A stretch of DNA of 64,000 bases from Streptomyces sp. NBC_00390 (lineage in GTDB: Bacteria; Actinomycetota; Actinomycetes; Streptomycetales; Streptomycetaceae). The number at the start of each line of letters is the position of its first letter. Position 1 is the first letter of the stretch. Where the stretch lies: the NCBI RefSeq assembly GCF_036057275.1, contig NZ_CP107945.1:2852001-2916000 (forward strand), given 5' to 3'. A model generated the notes under the pieces. The model was given only the letters and a program-made list of their open reading frames with translations, searched no databases and was not told the origin of the DNA. Of this stretch, positions 27,992 through 37,058 are shown one piece after another. The position numbers were made by a program, and so were the translations under genes.

Positions 27992-28514
27992 TGGTTTGAC
28001 CCCTTAAGTCTTCATCTGTTGAGGGTGGCCACTCCTGATTGAGGAGGGGTGGGCGGGCACCGCGTCCGTTCCCCGTCCCAGCGGTTGGCCCGCCTGACAG
28101 GGGTGAGGTACGTACGCGCGGGCGCGCCGCACAACGCGCCCTGAGCCCCGGATGAGGGGTGTAAGGATCCTTCTTACCCGACCGACACCGGCCTCGACGA
28201 GTCGTTAACGGGGCGGTGACGCGACTCATAGCCGCAAACCCGGGCGAGCACGCCAGGTGCTGCCAAGGCAGTACAGAGACCGACAGGCACAGCAAATCTT
28301 TCGGCCGGAAGGAGCCGTTCCAGTGAAAGGTCCGGCCTTGATGTGCCGGCCCACTGGGGTTCGGGGGTGACCCGTTACCCGATTTTGACATGCGCGGCCC
28401 CCTGAATGGGCTAATCCGAATGGCAAGATGCCGGAAACACACAAGGTCGCGACACTCGAAGATGAGTACACGGCCCCTGGGTACACCCCTCTCACCCGCC
28501 GGAGGACCTCGATC
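27992..28514. other. 523-nt divergent regulatory region
   Basis: Between the divergent malic-enzyme and amino-acid transporter operons. No credible coding frame. Holds TTGACA at 28385-28390 (possible -10 TAATCC at 28412, spacer longer than usual) and a potential stem GGCCGGA.../...TCCGGCC around 28312-28346 in what could be a structured leader. The large size suggests more than one promoter. Confidence 0.35.
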
Positions 28515-29477
28515 ATGACCGCAAGCCTCACCCGTCGTACGACCGCTGCCAGGTCCCGGATCGCCGCGGTCGGCGCGATCGCGGTCGTCGGTGCCCTGAC
28601 GCTCACCGCGTGCGGTGACCAGACCAGCTCGGGCACGGGGTCGACGAAGACCCAGGCCGGCGGTTCCGACGCCCCGCTCTTCGACGCGCTCCCGAAGAAG
28701 TACCAGGACTCCGGCAAGATCAAGGTCGGTACGGACGCCGCCTACGCGCCGATGGAGTACGAGGAGGGCGGCAAGATCGTCGGTATCGACCCCGACATCG
28801 CCGCCGCCCTCGGCAAGGAGCTCGGCGTCGAGTTCGTGTTCACCAGCGGCACCTTCGACGGCCTGATCTCCTCGCTCAACACCGGCCGCCAGGACGTCGT
28901 CATGTCCGCCATGAGTGACACCAAGGCCCGTCAGGAGGGCCTGGACGACAAGGGCAAGAAGACCGGCGAGGGTGTCGACTTCGTCGACTACTTCAACTCC
29001 GGCGTCTCCCTCCTGGTCAAGAAGGGCAACCCGCAGAAGATCACGTCGCTCGACGACCTGTGCGGCAAGAAGGTCGCCGTCCAGCGTGGCACGACCTACC
29101 ACGACACCTTCAAGGCGCAGGCCGAGAAGTGCAAGAAGGACGGCAAGGGCACCCTCACCATCGAGGCGTTCGACACCGACGCCGAGGCCCAGACCCGTGT
29201 GAAGTCCGGCGGCGCCGTCGCCGACCTCAACGACTACCCGGTGGCCGCGCACATCGCGAAGACCGCGGGCGGCGGCAACGACTTCGAGGTCGTGGGCGAC
29301 CAGACCGACGCCGGTCCGTTCGGCATCGCCGTCGACAAGGACAACGCGGAGCTCCGCGACGCGCTCCAGAAGGCCCTGAACGCCATCATCAAGAACGGCG
29401 AGTACGAGAAGGTCCTGAAGAAGTGGGACGTCACGGACAGCGCCGTGACCGAGGCGACCATCAACGGCGGCAAGTAA
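28515..29477 (+). CDS. Amino-acid ABC transporter substrate-binding lipoprotein
   Basis: 320 residues from ATG 28515 (GGAGG 9 nt upstream). A lipoprotein signal ends in VVGALTLTAC, with the lipobox cysteine. The mature protein is an SBP_bac_3 domain: KIKVGTDAAYAPMEYEEGGKIVGIDPDIA, FDGLISSLNTGRQDVVMSAM, VDYFNSGVSLLVKKG, and GKKVAVQRGTTYHD. Family 3 receptors bind polar amino acids such as glutamate, glutamine, arginine or cystine. First gene of a receptor-permease-ATPase operon. Confidence 0.93.
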   Translation: MTASLTRRTTAARSRIAAVGAIAVVGALTLTACGDQTSSGTGSTKTQAGGSDAPLFDALPKKYQDSGKIKVGTDAAYAPMEYEEGGKIVGIDPDIAAALGKELGVEFVFTSGTFDGLISSLNTGRQDVVMSAMSDTKARQEGLDDKGKKTGEGVDFVDYFNSGVSLLVKKGNPQKITSLDDLCGKKVAVQRGTTYHDTFKAQAEKCKKDGKGTLTIEAFDTDAEAQTRVKSGGAVADLNDYPVAAHIAKTAGGGNDFEVVGDQTDAGPFGIAVDKDNAELRDALQKALNAIIKNGEYEKVLKKWDVTDSAVTEATINGGK

Positions 29478-29519
29478 GACGGCGTCCTCGCCTCAAGCGT
29501 TCACTGAAGGGCAGTCACT

Positions 29520-30482
29520 GTGACTGACAAGTTCGACAAGCCACCCGCCGACGAGCCGCCGGCGGACCCGGGGATCAGCAAAGCGGCGATCGCTCACCCC
29601 GAGCGGATCAAGGCCATCCCGGTACGGCACTACGGTCGCTGGGTCAGCGGTGTCGTGGTCGTGGCGTTGCTGGGCACGCTGATCTACTCGTTCTCGCAAG
29701 GCGACGTCAACTGGGGCACCGTCGGGGACTTCATCTTCGACGACCGGATCATCGCCGGCGCCGTGAACACCGTGATCATCAGCGTGCTGTCGATGATCAT
29801 CGGCTTGGTGCTGGGAATCGTGTTCGCCGTCATGCGGCTCTCGAAGAACCCCGTGACCGGCGCGGTGGCCTGGCTGTACATCTGGCTCTTCCGCGGGACC
29901 CCGGTCTATGTGCAGCTGCTGCTGTGGTTCAACCTCGCGCTGATCTTCCCCATCCTGAACGTCGGGTTCTACAAGGACGAGATGGTCGATGTGATGACCC
30001 CGTTCGTGGTGGCCCTGTTGGGACTGGGGCTGAACGAGGGCGCCTACATGGCCGAGATCGTCCGGGCCGGCATCCAGTCGGTCGACGAGGGCCAGACCGA
30101 GGCATCGCACGCGCTGGGCATGCCCAACAGCAAGACCATGCGGCGCATCGTGCTGCCGCAGGCGATGCGGGTGATCGTGCCGCCGACCGGCAACGAGTTC
30201 ATCAACCTGCTCAAGACCTCCTCGCTGGTCTCCGCGGTGCAGTACACGGATCTGCTCCGTTCCGCGACGAACATCGGCTCCACGTCGTTCGCGGTCATGG
30301 AGATGCTGCTCGTGGCGTCGGTCTGGTACCTGGCACTGACCAGTGTGTTCAGCATCGGCCAGTACTACGTCGAGCGGTACTACGCACGCGGTTCGCTGCG
30401 ACAGCTGCCGCCCACGCCGTATCAGAGGGTCAAGACGAAGATGATGGGGCTCGCGAGCCCGCGAGGAGGTGTGTCGGCATGA
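29520..30482 (+). CDS. Amino-acid ABC transporter permease
   Basis: 320 residues from GTG 29520. Five or six membrane helices ([75 protein letters not shown]). The EAA loop contacting the ATPase is clear: [23 protein letters not shown], and the His/Glu-type motif RGTPVYVQL is typical of HisM/GlnP-family permeases. Only one permease gene is present, so it probably forms a homodimer. Coupled to the ATPase by ATGA. Confidence 0.93.
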   Translation: MTDKFDKPPADEPPADPGISKAAIAHPERIKAIPVRHYGRWVSGVVVVALLGTLIYSFSQGDVNWGTVGDFIFDDRIIAGAVNTVIISVLSMIIGLVLGIVFAVMRLSKNPVTGAVAWLYIWLFRGTPVYVQLLLWFNLALIFPILNVGFYKDEMVDVMTPFVVALLGLGLNEGAYMAEIVRAGIQSVDEGQTEASHALGMPNSKTMRRIVLPQAMRVIVPPTGNEFINLLKTSSLVSAVQYTDLLRSATNIGSTSFAVMEMLLVASVWYLALTSVFSIGQYYVERYYARGSLRQLPPTPYQRVKTKMMGLASPRGGVSA

Positions 30483-31240
30483 CCGCCATGGTGAAGGCCG
30501 AGGGCGTCCACAAGTCCTACGGCGCCGCGCACATCCTCAGGGGCATCGACCTCGAGGTCGCCCCGCGTGAGGTGTTCTGCCTGGTCGGCCCGTCCGGGTC
30601 GGGCAAGTCGACGTTCCTGCGGTGCATCAACCACCTGGAGCAGATCAACGCCGGCCGTCTTTCGGTCGACGGCCACCTGGTCGGCTACCGGCAGAAGGGC
30701 GACAAGCTCTACGAGCTGAAGGACAGCGAGGTCGCGGCGCAGCGCCGGGACATCGGCATGGTCTTCCAGCGCTTCAACCTGTTCCCGCACATGACGGCGC
30801 TGGCCAATGTCATGGAGGCGCCGATCCAGGTCAAGGGCGAGACGAAGGCCGTGGCACGTGAGCGTGCCGAGCGGCTGCTGGACCGGGTGGGTCTCGGCGA
30901 CAAGGCCAAGAACTACCCGTCCCAGCTCTCCGGCGGCCAGCAGCAGCGTGTCGCCATCGCCCGTGCGCTGGCGATGGAGCCGAAGCTGATGCTCTTCGAC
31001 GAGCCGACCTCGGCCCTCGACCCGGAGCTGGTGGGTGACGTGCTCGACGTCATGCGCGGCCTCGCCGAGGACGGCATGACGATGATCGTCGTCACGCACG
31101 AGATGGGCTTCGCCCGTGAGGTCGGCGACTCGCTCGTCTTCATGGACGGCGGTGTGGTGGTCGAGTCCGGCCACCCGCGCGACGTCCTGGGGAACCCGCA
31201 GCACGAGCGGACGAAGGCGTTCCTGTCCAAGGTGCTGTAG
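30479..31240 (+). CDS. Amino-acid ABC transporter ATP-binding protein
   Basis: 253 residues, ATG 30479 overlapping the permease stop; GGAGG lies upstream. GlnQ/HisP-type ATPase: Walker [11 protein letters not shown]-loop [19 protein letters not shown] (the FNLFPH motif marks polar amino-acid uptake ATPases), signature [17 protein letters not shown], Walker [15 protein letters not shown]-loop [12 protein letters not shown]. Ends 13 nt before a strong terminator. Confidence 0.95.
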   Translation: MTAMVKAEGVHKSYGAAHILRGIDLEVAPREVFCLVGPSGSGKSTFLRCINHLEQINAGRLSVDGHLVGYRQKGDKLYELKDSEVAAQRRDIGMVFQRFNLFPHMTALANVMEAPIQVKGETKAVARERAERLLDRVGLGDKAKNYPSQLSGGQQQRVAIARALAMEPKLMLFDEPTSALDPELVGDVLDVMRGLAEDGMTMIVVTHEMGFAREVGDSLVFMDGGVVVESGHPRDVLGNPQHERTKAFLSKVL

Positions 31241-31253
31241 CGGCACGTGCGTG

Positions 31254-31290
31254 AAGGGGCGGTACGGATCCGGGATCCGTACCGCCCCTT
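31254..31290. terminator. Bidirectional terminator
   Basis: 17-bp perfect stem (31254-31270 with 31274-31290) with a CGG loop, located between the transporter operon and the convergent methyltransferase gene. Confidence 0.9.
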
Positions 31291-31306
31291 CCGCTGTCGG
31301 CTGCCG

Positions 31307-32080
31307 CTACTTCAGGGCGAGCACCAGCGCGTCGGACGGCGAGGCCCACACCGTCCGCGCCTCCCCGAAGCCCGCCTCCCTCAGGGTCCGTGCATGCCAC
31401 TCGGCGGAAGGGGTGTCACCGTCGGCGTGTTCGCCGTAGATCCGGAACCGTTCGGCGGTCGGCCCGGCCAGCACCGGGTCCTCGGCGGCCAGCGCCCACC
31501 AGTCCGCCCAGTCGAGCGCACCTGCGGCGCGGGCGCGGTCCATGGCGGCGTGGCGCTGGGCCCGTTCGGCCGCGTTGATGCGGGGCGTGGCCGCGTCCTT
31601 CATATGGTCGGCGTTCATGAACACTCCGCCGTCCCGGACGAGCGTTGCGACCTGGCCGTACAGCGTGGTCAGCGGCCCGCTGTGCAGCCAGTGCAGTGCG
31701 GTGGCGGTGAGCACGGCGTCGTACGAGGCATGCGGCAGCACGGCCGGCCACGCGGGATCCTTGAGATCGGCGGTGCCCAAGGTGACGCGCTCGTCGCCGG
31801 CGAAGTGCCCCCGGGCGATGGTCAACAGCGCGGGATCAAGATCGACCCCCGTGCTGGTGGCGTTCGGGAACCGCCGCAGCAGTCTGTCCGTGATACTCCC
31901 CGTACCGCACGCAAGGTCCAGCACCCTCGGCTCGGGGCCGACCGTGGCCTCGACCATGTCGAGCATCACCCGGAACCGCTCCTCGCGGTCGGGCATGTAC
32001 CACTCCTGCTGCCGGTCCCAGCTCTCCTGCCAGGCCCGCCAGTCGGCGCCCGCGCCCGTGTCCGTCCCTGTCTCCCGCAC
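31307..32080 (-). CDS. Class I SAM-dependent methyltransferase
   Basis: 257 residues. Motif I RVLDLACGTGSITDRLLRR, motif II ATSTGVDLDPALL, post-motif FDAV-like YDAVLTATALHWLHSGP, and LVRDGGVFMNADHM form a methyltransferase_11/25-type domain at ~50-150. The N-terminal 40 residues are Trp/Glu-rich (WRAWQESWDRQQEWYMPDRE). Acceptor unknown. Divergent from the CGNR gene with an 81-nt gap. Confidence 0.85.
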   Translation of the reverse strand: MRETGTDTGAGADWRAWQESWDRQQEWYMPDREERFRVMLDMVEATVGPEPRVLDLACGTGSITDRLLRRFPNATSTGVDLDPALLTIARGHFAGDERVTLGTADLKDPAWPAVLPHASYDAVLTATALHWLHSGPLTTLYGQVATLVRDGGVFMNADHMKDAATPRINAAERAQRHAAMDRARAAGALDWADWWALAAEDPVLAGPTAERFRIYGEHADGDTPSAEWHARTLREAGFGEARTVWASPSDALVLALK

Positions 32081-32161
32081 CGGAAACCCTCCCGACCGTA
32101 ATACCCTCGAAGCAGACCCATCTGTTACGTCGACAGTAGAACGTCACGGTAAGGACTACAA

Positions 32162-32776
32162 GTGGAATTGGCCTATTACTCGGACTATGCCGTGCGCCTG
32201 GTCAACACCGAGGAGCCGGCCCGCGGCAAGGACTCCCTCACCTCGGTGGAGGCCGTCCGCGAGCTCTTCGGCGCGTCCACCCAGGCCGCTCGCCGTGCCA
32301 CGGACTCCGACGTCACCCGCTTCCGGTCCGTACGGAGCCGGCTGCGCGCGGTCTTCGCCGCCGCCGACTCCGGCGAGGAGACCCAGGCGGTCGACCTGCT
32401 GAACTCGCTGCTGCTGGAGTTCCCGGTCAGCCCGCAGATCTCGGGCCACGACCACCGGGACGAGGACGGCCGCCCCAAGTGGCACATGCACCTCGCCGAC
32501 CACCCCTCCAACGCGACGGCGGGCTTTGCCGCGACCGCCGCGATGGGCCTCGCCTTCCATCTCACGGAGTACGGCGTCGACCGGCTCGGCCTGTGCCAGG
32601 CGGCACCCTGCCGCAACGCCTATCTCGACACGTCCACCAACCGCTCGCGCCGCTACTGCTCCGACCGCTGCGCCACCCGCGCCAATGTGGCCGCCTACCG
32701 CGCCCGCAAGCGTCTGGAGACCGAACGGTCGGCGAGCACGAGCCGTACGGCCGAGAGCGCCCACGACGCCACATAG
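32162..32776 (+). CDS. CGNR zinc-finger protein
   Basis: 204 residues from GTG 32162 (AAGGA upstream). N-terminal ABATE-type stress-sensing region (MELAYYSDYAVRLVNTEEPA) and C-terminal zinc finger LGLCQAAPCRNAYLDTSTNRS...RRYCSDRCATRANVAAYR, in which four cysteines bind zinc and CxNR-like residues contact DNA. Such proteins are putative transcription regulators. The last 82 bp overlap the 3' end of the convergent sodX gene, an unusually long overlap. Confidence 0.88.
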   Translation: MELAYYSDYAVRLVNTEEPARGKDSLTSVEAVRELFGASTQAARRATDSDVTRFRSVRSRLRAVFAAADSGEETQAVDLLNSLLLEFPVSPQISGHDHRDEDGRPKWHMHLADHPSNATAGFAATAAMGLAFHLTEYGVDRLGLCQAAPCRNAYLDTSTNRSRRYCSDRCATRANVAAYRARKRLETERSASTSRTAESAHDAT

Positions 32777-33120
32777 ACGGGTGTACGCCGTCGCCCCGGC
32801 AGCATCGGCCGGTACCGCGCCCGCACCCGCGCCAGCATCAGCTCGTCGGGGACGGCGCCGAAGGCGCGGCTGTCCACGACCTCGTCGCCGTGGTTGTCCC
32901 CGAGCACCCACCAGCCGCCGTCGCGCCGCTCGACCAGGCGCTTGACGATCAGGAGATCCTGCTGGAGCGGGTGGCGCAGCACCGCCACGTCCCCGGCCCG
33001 CAATTCGGCGCCGTAGTGCACCAGCAGCTGGTCCCCGTGGCGCAGCCTGGGATACATGGAACGCCCGGTCACCTCGGCGACGCCGAACAGCGCCGTGGGC
33101 TCCCGCCCCTGCTCCGTCAT
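32695..33120 (-). CDS. sodX: Nickel-SOD maturation protease (S26-like)
   Basis: 141 residues. S26/LexA-type serine protease core without signal-peptidase membrane anchor: GVAEVTGRSMYPRLRHGDQLLV (nucleophile Ser in G-R-S-M-x-P), DVAVLRHPLQQDLLIVKRLVERRDGGWWVLGDN (general-base Lys in VKR, and the GDN box). It is thought to remove the short N-terminal propeptide of NiSOD, exposing His1 for nickel binding. Position confirms this: it is divergent from sodN with a 153-nt shared promoter region. Confidence 0.9.
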   Translation of the reverse strand: MTEQGREPTALFGVAEVTGRSMYPRLRHGDQLLVHYGAELRAGDVAVLRHPLQQDLLIVKRLVERRDGGWWVLGDNHGDEVVDSRAFGAVPDELMLARVRARYRPMLPGRRRTPVYVASWALSAVRLVLADRSVSRRLRAR

Positions 33121-33273
33121 CGGACACCGCCTCCGAGTCCCTCGGTATGTTCCGCCACCGGTCCCATGCCCGCCCCGGACTTTTGACCTAAGCCGCAGGG
33201 GGCACCCGCGAAAACACGTCTCTCACGGAGTAATGTCCCACCTGAGAAGACGATCACGAGGAAGGACAGCTCA

Positions 33274-33669
33274 ATGCTCTCCCGCCTGTTTGCCCCCAAG
33301 GTGAAGGTCAGCGCGCACTGCGACCTCCCCTGCGGTGTCTACGACCCGGCCCAGGCCCGCATCGAGGCCGAGTCGGTCAAGGCCGTCCAGGAGAAGTACC
33401 AGGCCAACGAGGACCCGCACTTCCGGGCCCGCGCCACGGTCATCAAGGAGCAGCGTGCGGAACTCGCCAAGCACCACATCTCGGTGCTGTGGAGCGACTA
33501 CTTCAAGCCCCCGCACTTCGAGAAGTACCCCGAGCTGCACCAGCTGGTCAACGACGCACTGAAGGCCCTGTCGGCCGCCAAGGCGTCGACGGACCCGGCC
33601 ACGGGGCAGAAGGCTCTGGACTACATCGCCCAGATCGACAAGATCTTCTGGGAGACGAAGAAGGCCTGA
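33274..33669 (+). CDS. sodN: Nickel-containing superoxide dismutase precursor
   Basis: 131 residues, the family's usual length, with GGAAGGA before the ATG. A 14-residue propeptide (MLSRLFAPKVKVSA) precedes the nickel hook HCDLPCGVYDP (His15, Cys16, Cys20 of the precursor). After cleavage the new His1 amine and side chain, Cys2 amide and thiol, and Cys6 thiol bind nickel. The rest is the four-helix bundle that forms a homohexamer. Converts superoxide to O2 and H2O2 in the cytoplasm. In S. coelicolor expression depends on nickel through Nur and the small RNA s-SodF acting on the sodN leader; I did not find that pairing site here. Confidence 0.97.
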   Translation: MLSRLFAPKVKVSAHCDLPCGVYDPAQARIEAESVKAVQEKYQANEDPHFRARATVIKEQRAELAKHHISVLWSDYFKPPHFEKYPELHQLVNDALKALSAAKASTDPATGQKALDYIAQIDKIFWETKKA

Positions 33670-34294
33670 CCCTGGCCTGGGTGGCCTGCCGTGCACTGTC
33701 GCGGGTCACATCGCCACCCGTCCGCACCCGGCCCGCAGGCCGCCTCCCACGGCGTCCATGACGGACCGGGTGCGGTCTTCTTCGCCCGGACGGCGGCTCG
33801 GCTCCCAGGCTGGTGAACGCCGGCACTTGGCCGGCTGCCTCACCGACGACAGATGAGGATGCCACCGAGGCAGGTGACCTCGTACGCCCCGTGCCGGGTG
33901 ACGTGGTCAGTCACCAGCGCGGGCTCGGTCGACGGTCGCATCGAAGGGCACGTCGTGCTGGTCCGCCCAACGTCGTCCGCGGCGACCCCTACGGCGGCTC
34001 CGCCGAGCTCGACCAGAACCTGATCTGGCGGCCGGGGCCGTAGTCGAGCCGCCGCCGCACCGCGGTACCCGGACTCTGGCACATCGGTGCCTCGACTCAT
34101 CCCGGCCCCGGTCTCTCCGGGGGTTCCGGACACATGGTCGCCCGGCAGCTGCTTCGGCCGTGCCGCACAGCTCCGTCGCCTGCTCGCCGCAGGGCGAACG
34201 GTCCTGCGGCGATCCCTCGCCCGGGCACGGTTCGACCGGTCGGCGGCAAGGGCCCGGGGCTGCTCGAAGGGCCACCCCGGGAACGGGGCGGACG
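33670..34294. other. Gene-poor region between sodN and the lipase gene
   Basis: 625 nt. Several short frames exist on both strands but none shows a domain, ribosome site or signal. On the complement, frames at ~33840-34000 hold fragments such as DQHDVPFDATVDRARAGD that may be decayed coding sequence, but I cannot name a parent family. Confidence 0.35.
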
Positions 34295-35794
34295 CTACAG
34301 TCCGGTGTAGGTGAATTCGTCGGCCGGGCTGCTGGGAGAGGTGGCCTTGCCGACCGTCACGGTGATGTTCACCGTCTGGTGGTCGTCGAGCTGACCGGGC
34401 GCGGTTGCGGTGATCTCTCCGGTGGAGACGAACTTGACCGAATCGGATGCCTTGTCCTTGAAGTGCACGGTGGCGCCATCGGCGAAGCCCGAGCCGCTGA
34501 TGGTGACCGGGGTGCCGACCTTTCCGCTGGTCGGGCTGACCGCACTGACCACCACAGGTGCGGGTCCGCCATAGGCGAACTGCCCCATCGCGACGGCCGG
34601 GGAGGTGCCGAGGGTGTTGGTGACGCGGACGTGGACGACGCCGGTTCCGTTGGGGACCTGAGCGGTGATCCTGATGCCGGAGGGGTCGATGTCGCGCTTG
34701 GTGCAGGCGAAGTGGCCGAAGTCGACCATGCTGTCCGGACTGAAACCGGTGCCGTTGATGGTCACCGTGGCGCCTGGTGCGCCGAAGGTGGGGGTCACGT
34801 CGGTCACCACCGGCCCGGAAGGGACGGCAGGCGCCCCCACCAGGTCCAGGTAGGTGGAGTTGGCGTGCTGGAAGGCGACCTGGCCGAGGAAGTCCTGGGT
34901 GGTCTTGTTGACCAGGTTCTTGGCAAGGCTCGTGTATCTGGTGTTCATCAGGCAGAGCGTGCCGGGCTGGACGTAGACGTTGCCCTTGGTGCGCTTGGAG
35001 ATCGCCCCGATGAGCAGCTTCACTTCTTCGGTCGCCTGCGGTCCCGGGCTCGGGTACCAGCCGGCGGTGGTGTCGAGATCGGCCCACGCGTGCGGTACCA
35101 GGTCGTAGGCGTTGTTCTGGCGCTCGTCGATGACCCACGGCACGGAGTCGAAGTAGTCGACGAAGCTCTGCGCGCCGGCGGTGGGAGCGGCATAGGTGAT
35201 CACCGCGAACTTCGGCTGTTTCGGCCAGGTCTGTGCCTGCAGGTACGGCGCGAGCATGGTGGCGATGCAACCGCCCAGGCTGTGACCGGTCAGATAGACG
35301 GTCGGCTGCGGCGAGGAGGGCGCCGACTTGAGCGCGGCGGCGAGCGCCTGAGCGAGCGTGACGTTCGGGGAGGGTGAGGCGATCGAGCGGGCGTTGACAA
35401 CCCGTTTGAACGCATCCATGGCCCCCTTGGAAACGGCGATGGGCTTCGGCGATCCGCTTTCGGGGAACGGGACGACCGTGCCGACGTCGAGGTCCTCGAG
35501 GATGTCGGTCAGATCGGCGTCCGTTCCGCGAGCGACCACGGCGAACTCGTTCGAGCCGTTGGTGCTCCGTGCGATGTAGGCCATATTGGCGTTGGCCTCG
35601 CTCAGGGCGAGCCACACCAGCTTCCACGCGCCCTGCGTCGCAAGGCTGGGATCGCTCAGTTGCGCGTCGATGCCGGTGATGATTCGTTCGGTCTGTTGCT
35701 CCGGGGTTTCCCCGGACGGACGCGGGGTGGCCCCGGTCGCTGCAAGGGCAGCCAGGGTCATGGTCACCTGGGCGATTGTCGGATCGGGTGCCAT
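34295..35794 (-). CDS. Class 3 lipase with two TIG/IPT domains
   Basis: 499 residues from ATG 35794 (AGGAGCAGG upstream). Residues ~40-290 form an alpha/beta-hydrolase lipase_3 domain: WKLVWLALSEANANMAYIAR, FAVVARGTDADLTDILEDLD, nucleophile Ser in VYLTGHSLGGCIATMLAPYL, and later Asp/His (NNAYDLVPHAW). Residues ~330-410 and ~413-499 are two immunoglobulin-like IPT/TIG modules (VTPTFGAPGATVTINGTGFS; VSPTSGKVGTPVTISGSGFA). No signal peptide is visible, surprising for TIG domains, which are usually extracellular. Probably acquired: it lies in a stretch unlike the conserved block. Confidence 0.85.
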   Translation of the reverse strand: MAPDPTIAQVTMTLAALAATGATPRPSGETPEQQTERIITGIDAQLSDPSLATQGAWKLVWLALSEANANMAYIARSTNGSNEFAVVARGTDADLTDILEDLDVGTVVPFPESGSPKPIAVSKGAMDAFKRVVNARSIASPSPNVTLAQALAAALKSAPSSPQPTVYLTGHSLGGCIATMLAPYLQAQTWPKQPKFAVITYAAPTAGAQSFVDYFDSVPWVIDERQNNAYDLVPHAWADLDTTAGWYPSPGPQATEEVKLLIGAISKRTKGNVYVQPGTLCLMNTRYTSLAKNLVNKTTQDFLGQVAFQHANSTYLDLVGAPAVPSGPVVTDVTPTFGAPGATVTINGTGFSPDSMVDFGHFACTKRDIDPSGIRITAQVPNGTGVVHVRVTNTLGTSPAVAMGQFAYGGPAPVVVSAVSPTSGKVGTPVTISGSGFADGATVHFKDKASDSVKFVSTGEITATAPGQLDDHQTVNITVTVGKATSPSSPADEFTYTGL

Positions 35795-35902
35795 CGTCGT
35801 TCCTGCTCCTCGGATGTTTTGCCGGTGCGGAGGCGGGACGGCCTTTCGGCGCCATCAGGGCAGATCTGTGCGGAACCGGCCGTCAGAGTGGATCGCACAC
35901 AA

Positions 35903-36181
35903 TCAGACCTCCCCTCCGCGTTGTCCGGTGCCTTTCCTGCCTGCAGGTTGACCAGGTTCACCTTGTTGGCCGTTCGTCATACGTGCGTGCGGTTCGCCGA
36001 GCCAGGTGCGCAGCGCGGCGGCCAGAGCTGCGGTGTCTGCGGGCAGGCCCGGGGCGGCGGCCCAGGCGACGATGCCGTCGGGGCGGATGAGCGCGGCCGA
36101 GAGATCGCCGCGGTCGGCAGGGGCGGCCGCCACGGTCGACAGGCGGTCCCGCCATCCGGCCGCATCCTCGAAGCGCGGGCA
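35903..36181 (-). pseudogene. 3' relic of an FAD-dependent aromatic-ring monooxygenase
   Basis: The complement frame reads RFEDAAGWRDRLSTVAA, then DRGDLSAALIRPDGIVAWAA and a LRTWLG end before TGA at 35903. This matches the C-terminal thioredoxin-like domain of PheA/TfdB-type FAD hydroxylases of polyketide and phenol metabolism (LLIRPDGxVAWA). The FAD and substrate domains (about 400 residues) are absent: the frame closes upstream near 36290 with no homologous sequence and no start with a ribosome site. A truncated remnant, probably of a transferred gene. Confidence 0.7.
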
Positions 36182-36360
36182 CTGGTCTCCCCAGTGCTCA
36201 CAGAACGTCGCAACTCCATGATCACCGGGACCCGTGCCCGTACTGTTGCCGACGTCCCCGACCGCGCCTGTCCGCGCGACCTCTTAGAAGCGGTGTGCCA
36301 CGAACACTCCGAGTCCGGCGCTGCACCTGCTTCGAGGGTCGCGGCGCTGAAGCAGACAGC

Positions 36361-36864
36361 TCAGTCGGGCCGGCACCGCTGACGGCGCTCGCCAGCTGTC
36401 GGGCGCACACGACGGGCTTCGGCGGCCATCACGGTCCCCGCCAGCACAGCGGCGCAGGCCGCCGATGCCGCTGCCGGGACACGGACCCCCTGCGGTACGT
36501 CGTCCACTGCTCTGCGCTCTCCGTCCTCCATGACGCACACGGTGCGCAGGGTGAGGAACTGGACGTCGTAGTCCACCGCGCCCTCCGCCCCCTTCAACTG
36601 GGCCCTGCACGGGTGGTTGTAGGGGAACGGGGCCGAGGACGCCCCGCCGTCCTGCGCCACGGCCACGGTCGACATCAGATTGATGGCCCCCAGCCCGTAG
36701 AAGGCCGTGGCCGTGGCTGCGCAGGCAAGGGCGGCAGCGACGACCGCACGGCGCCATCCGGACCAGGACGGGTTCCCCGGCAGGGCAACTGCGAGGCACC
36801 GGAGCAGGAGGAACACGGCCATCGCGGAAGCAGCGAGAAACACCACCGGTATGAAGAAGATCAC
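36361..36864 (-). CDS. Small membrane protein of unknown function
   Basis: 167 residues from GTG 36864 (GGAAGG upstream), chosen because a membrane helix begins at once (VIFFIPVVFLAASAMAVFLLLRCLAVAL). A second helix follows (AVVAAALACAATATAFYGLGAINLM), then an outer segment with two cysteines (YNHPCRAQL, LRTVCVMEDGERR), and a third helix near the C-terminus (PAAASAACAAVLAGTVMAAEARR). No family recognised. Accessory neighbourhood. Confidence 0.6.
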   Translation of the reverse strand: MIFFIPVVFLAASAMAVFLLLRCLAVALPGNPSWSGWRRAVVAAALACAATATAFYGLGAINLMSTVAVAQDGGASSAPFPYNHPCRAQLKGAEGAVDYDVQFLTLRTVCVMEDGERRAVDDVPQGVRVPAAASAACAAVLAGTVMAAEARRVRPTAGERRQRCRPD

Positions 36865-37058
36865 GACATGCCCTTCCGCCGGGCTCGGATGCTCACGGTC
36901 ATCATGCCTGCGGCCATCCGGCCCTGACGTCAACTATGACTTGGATCACGGGAGTTGAAGGACCGCAGCGGCAACGCATCAGACCGGGTGCGCTTGTTCC
37001 GGGCAAGGCGGACTGCATCAAGTGCTCGTGATGGGATGGCACTTGAGGAGGGGTCATC

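Noticed and set aside
33840..34275. Small genes between sodN and the lipase
   Set aside because: Short frames on both strands lack ribosome sites and recognisable families; perhaps decayed sequence.
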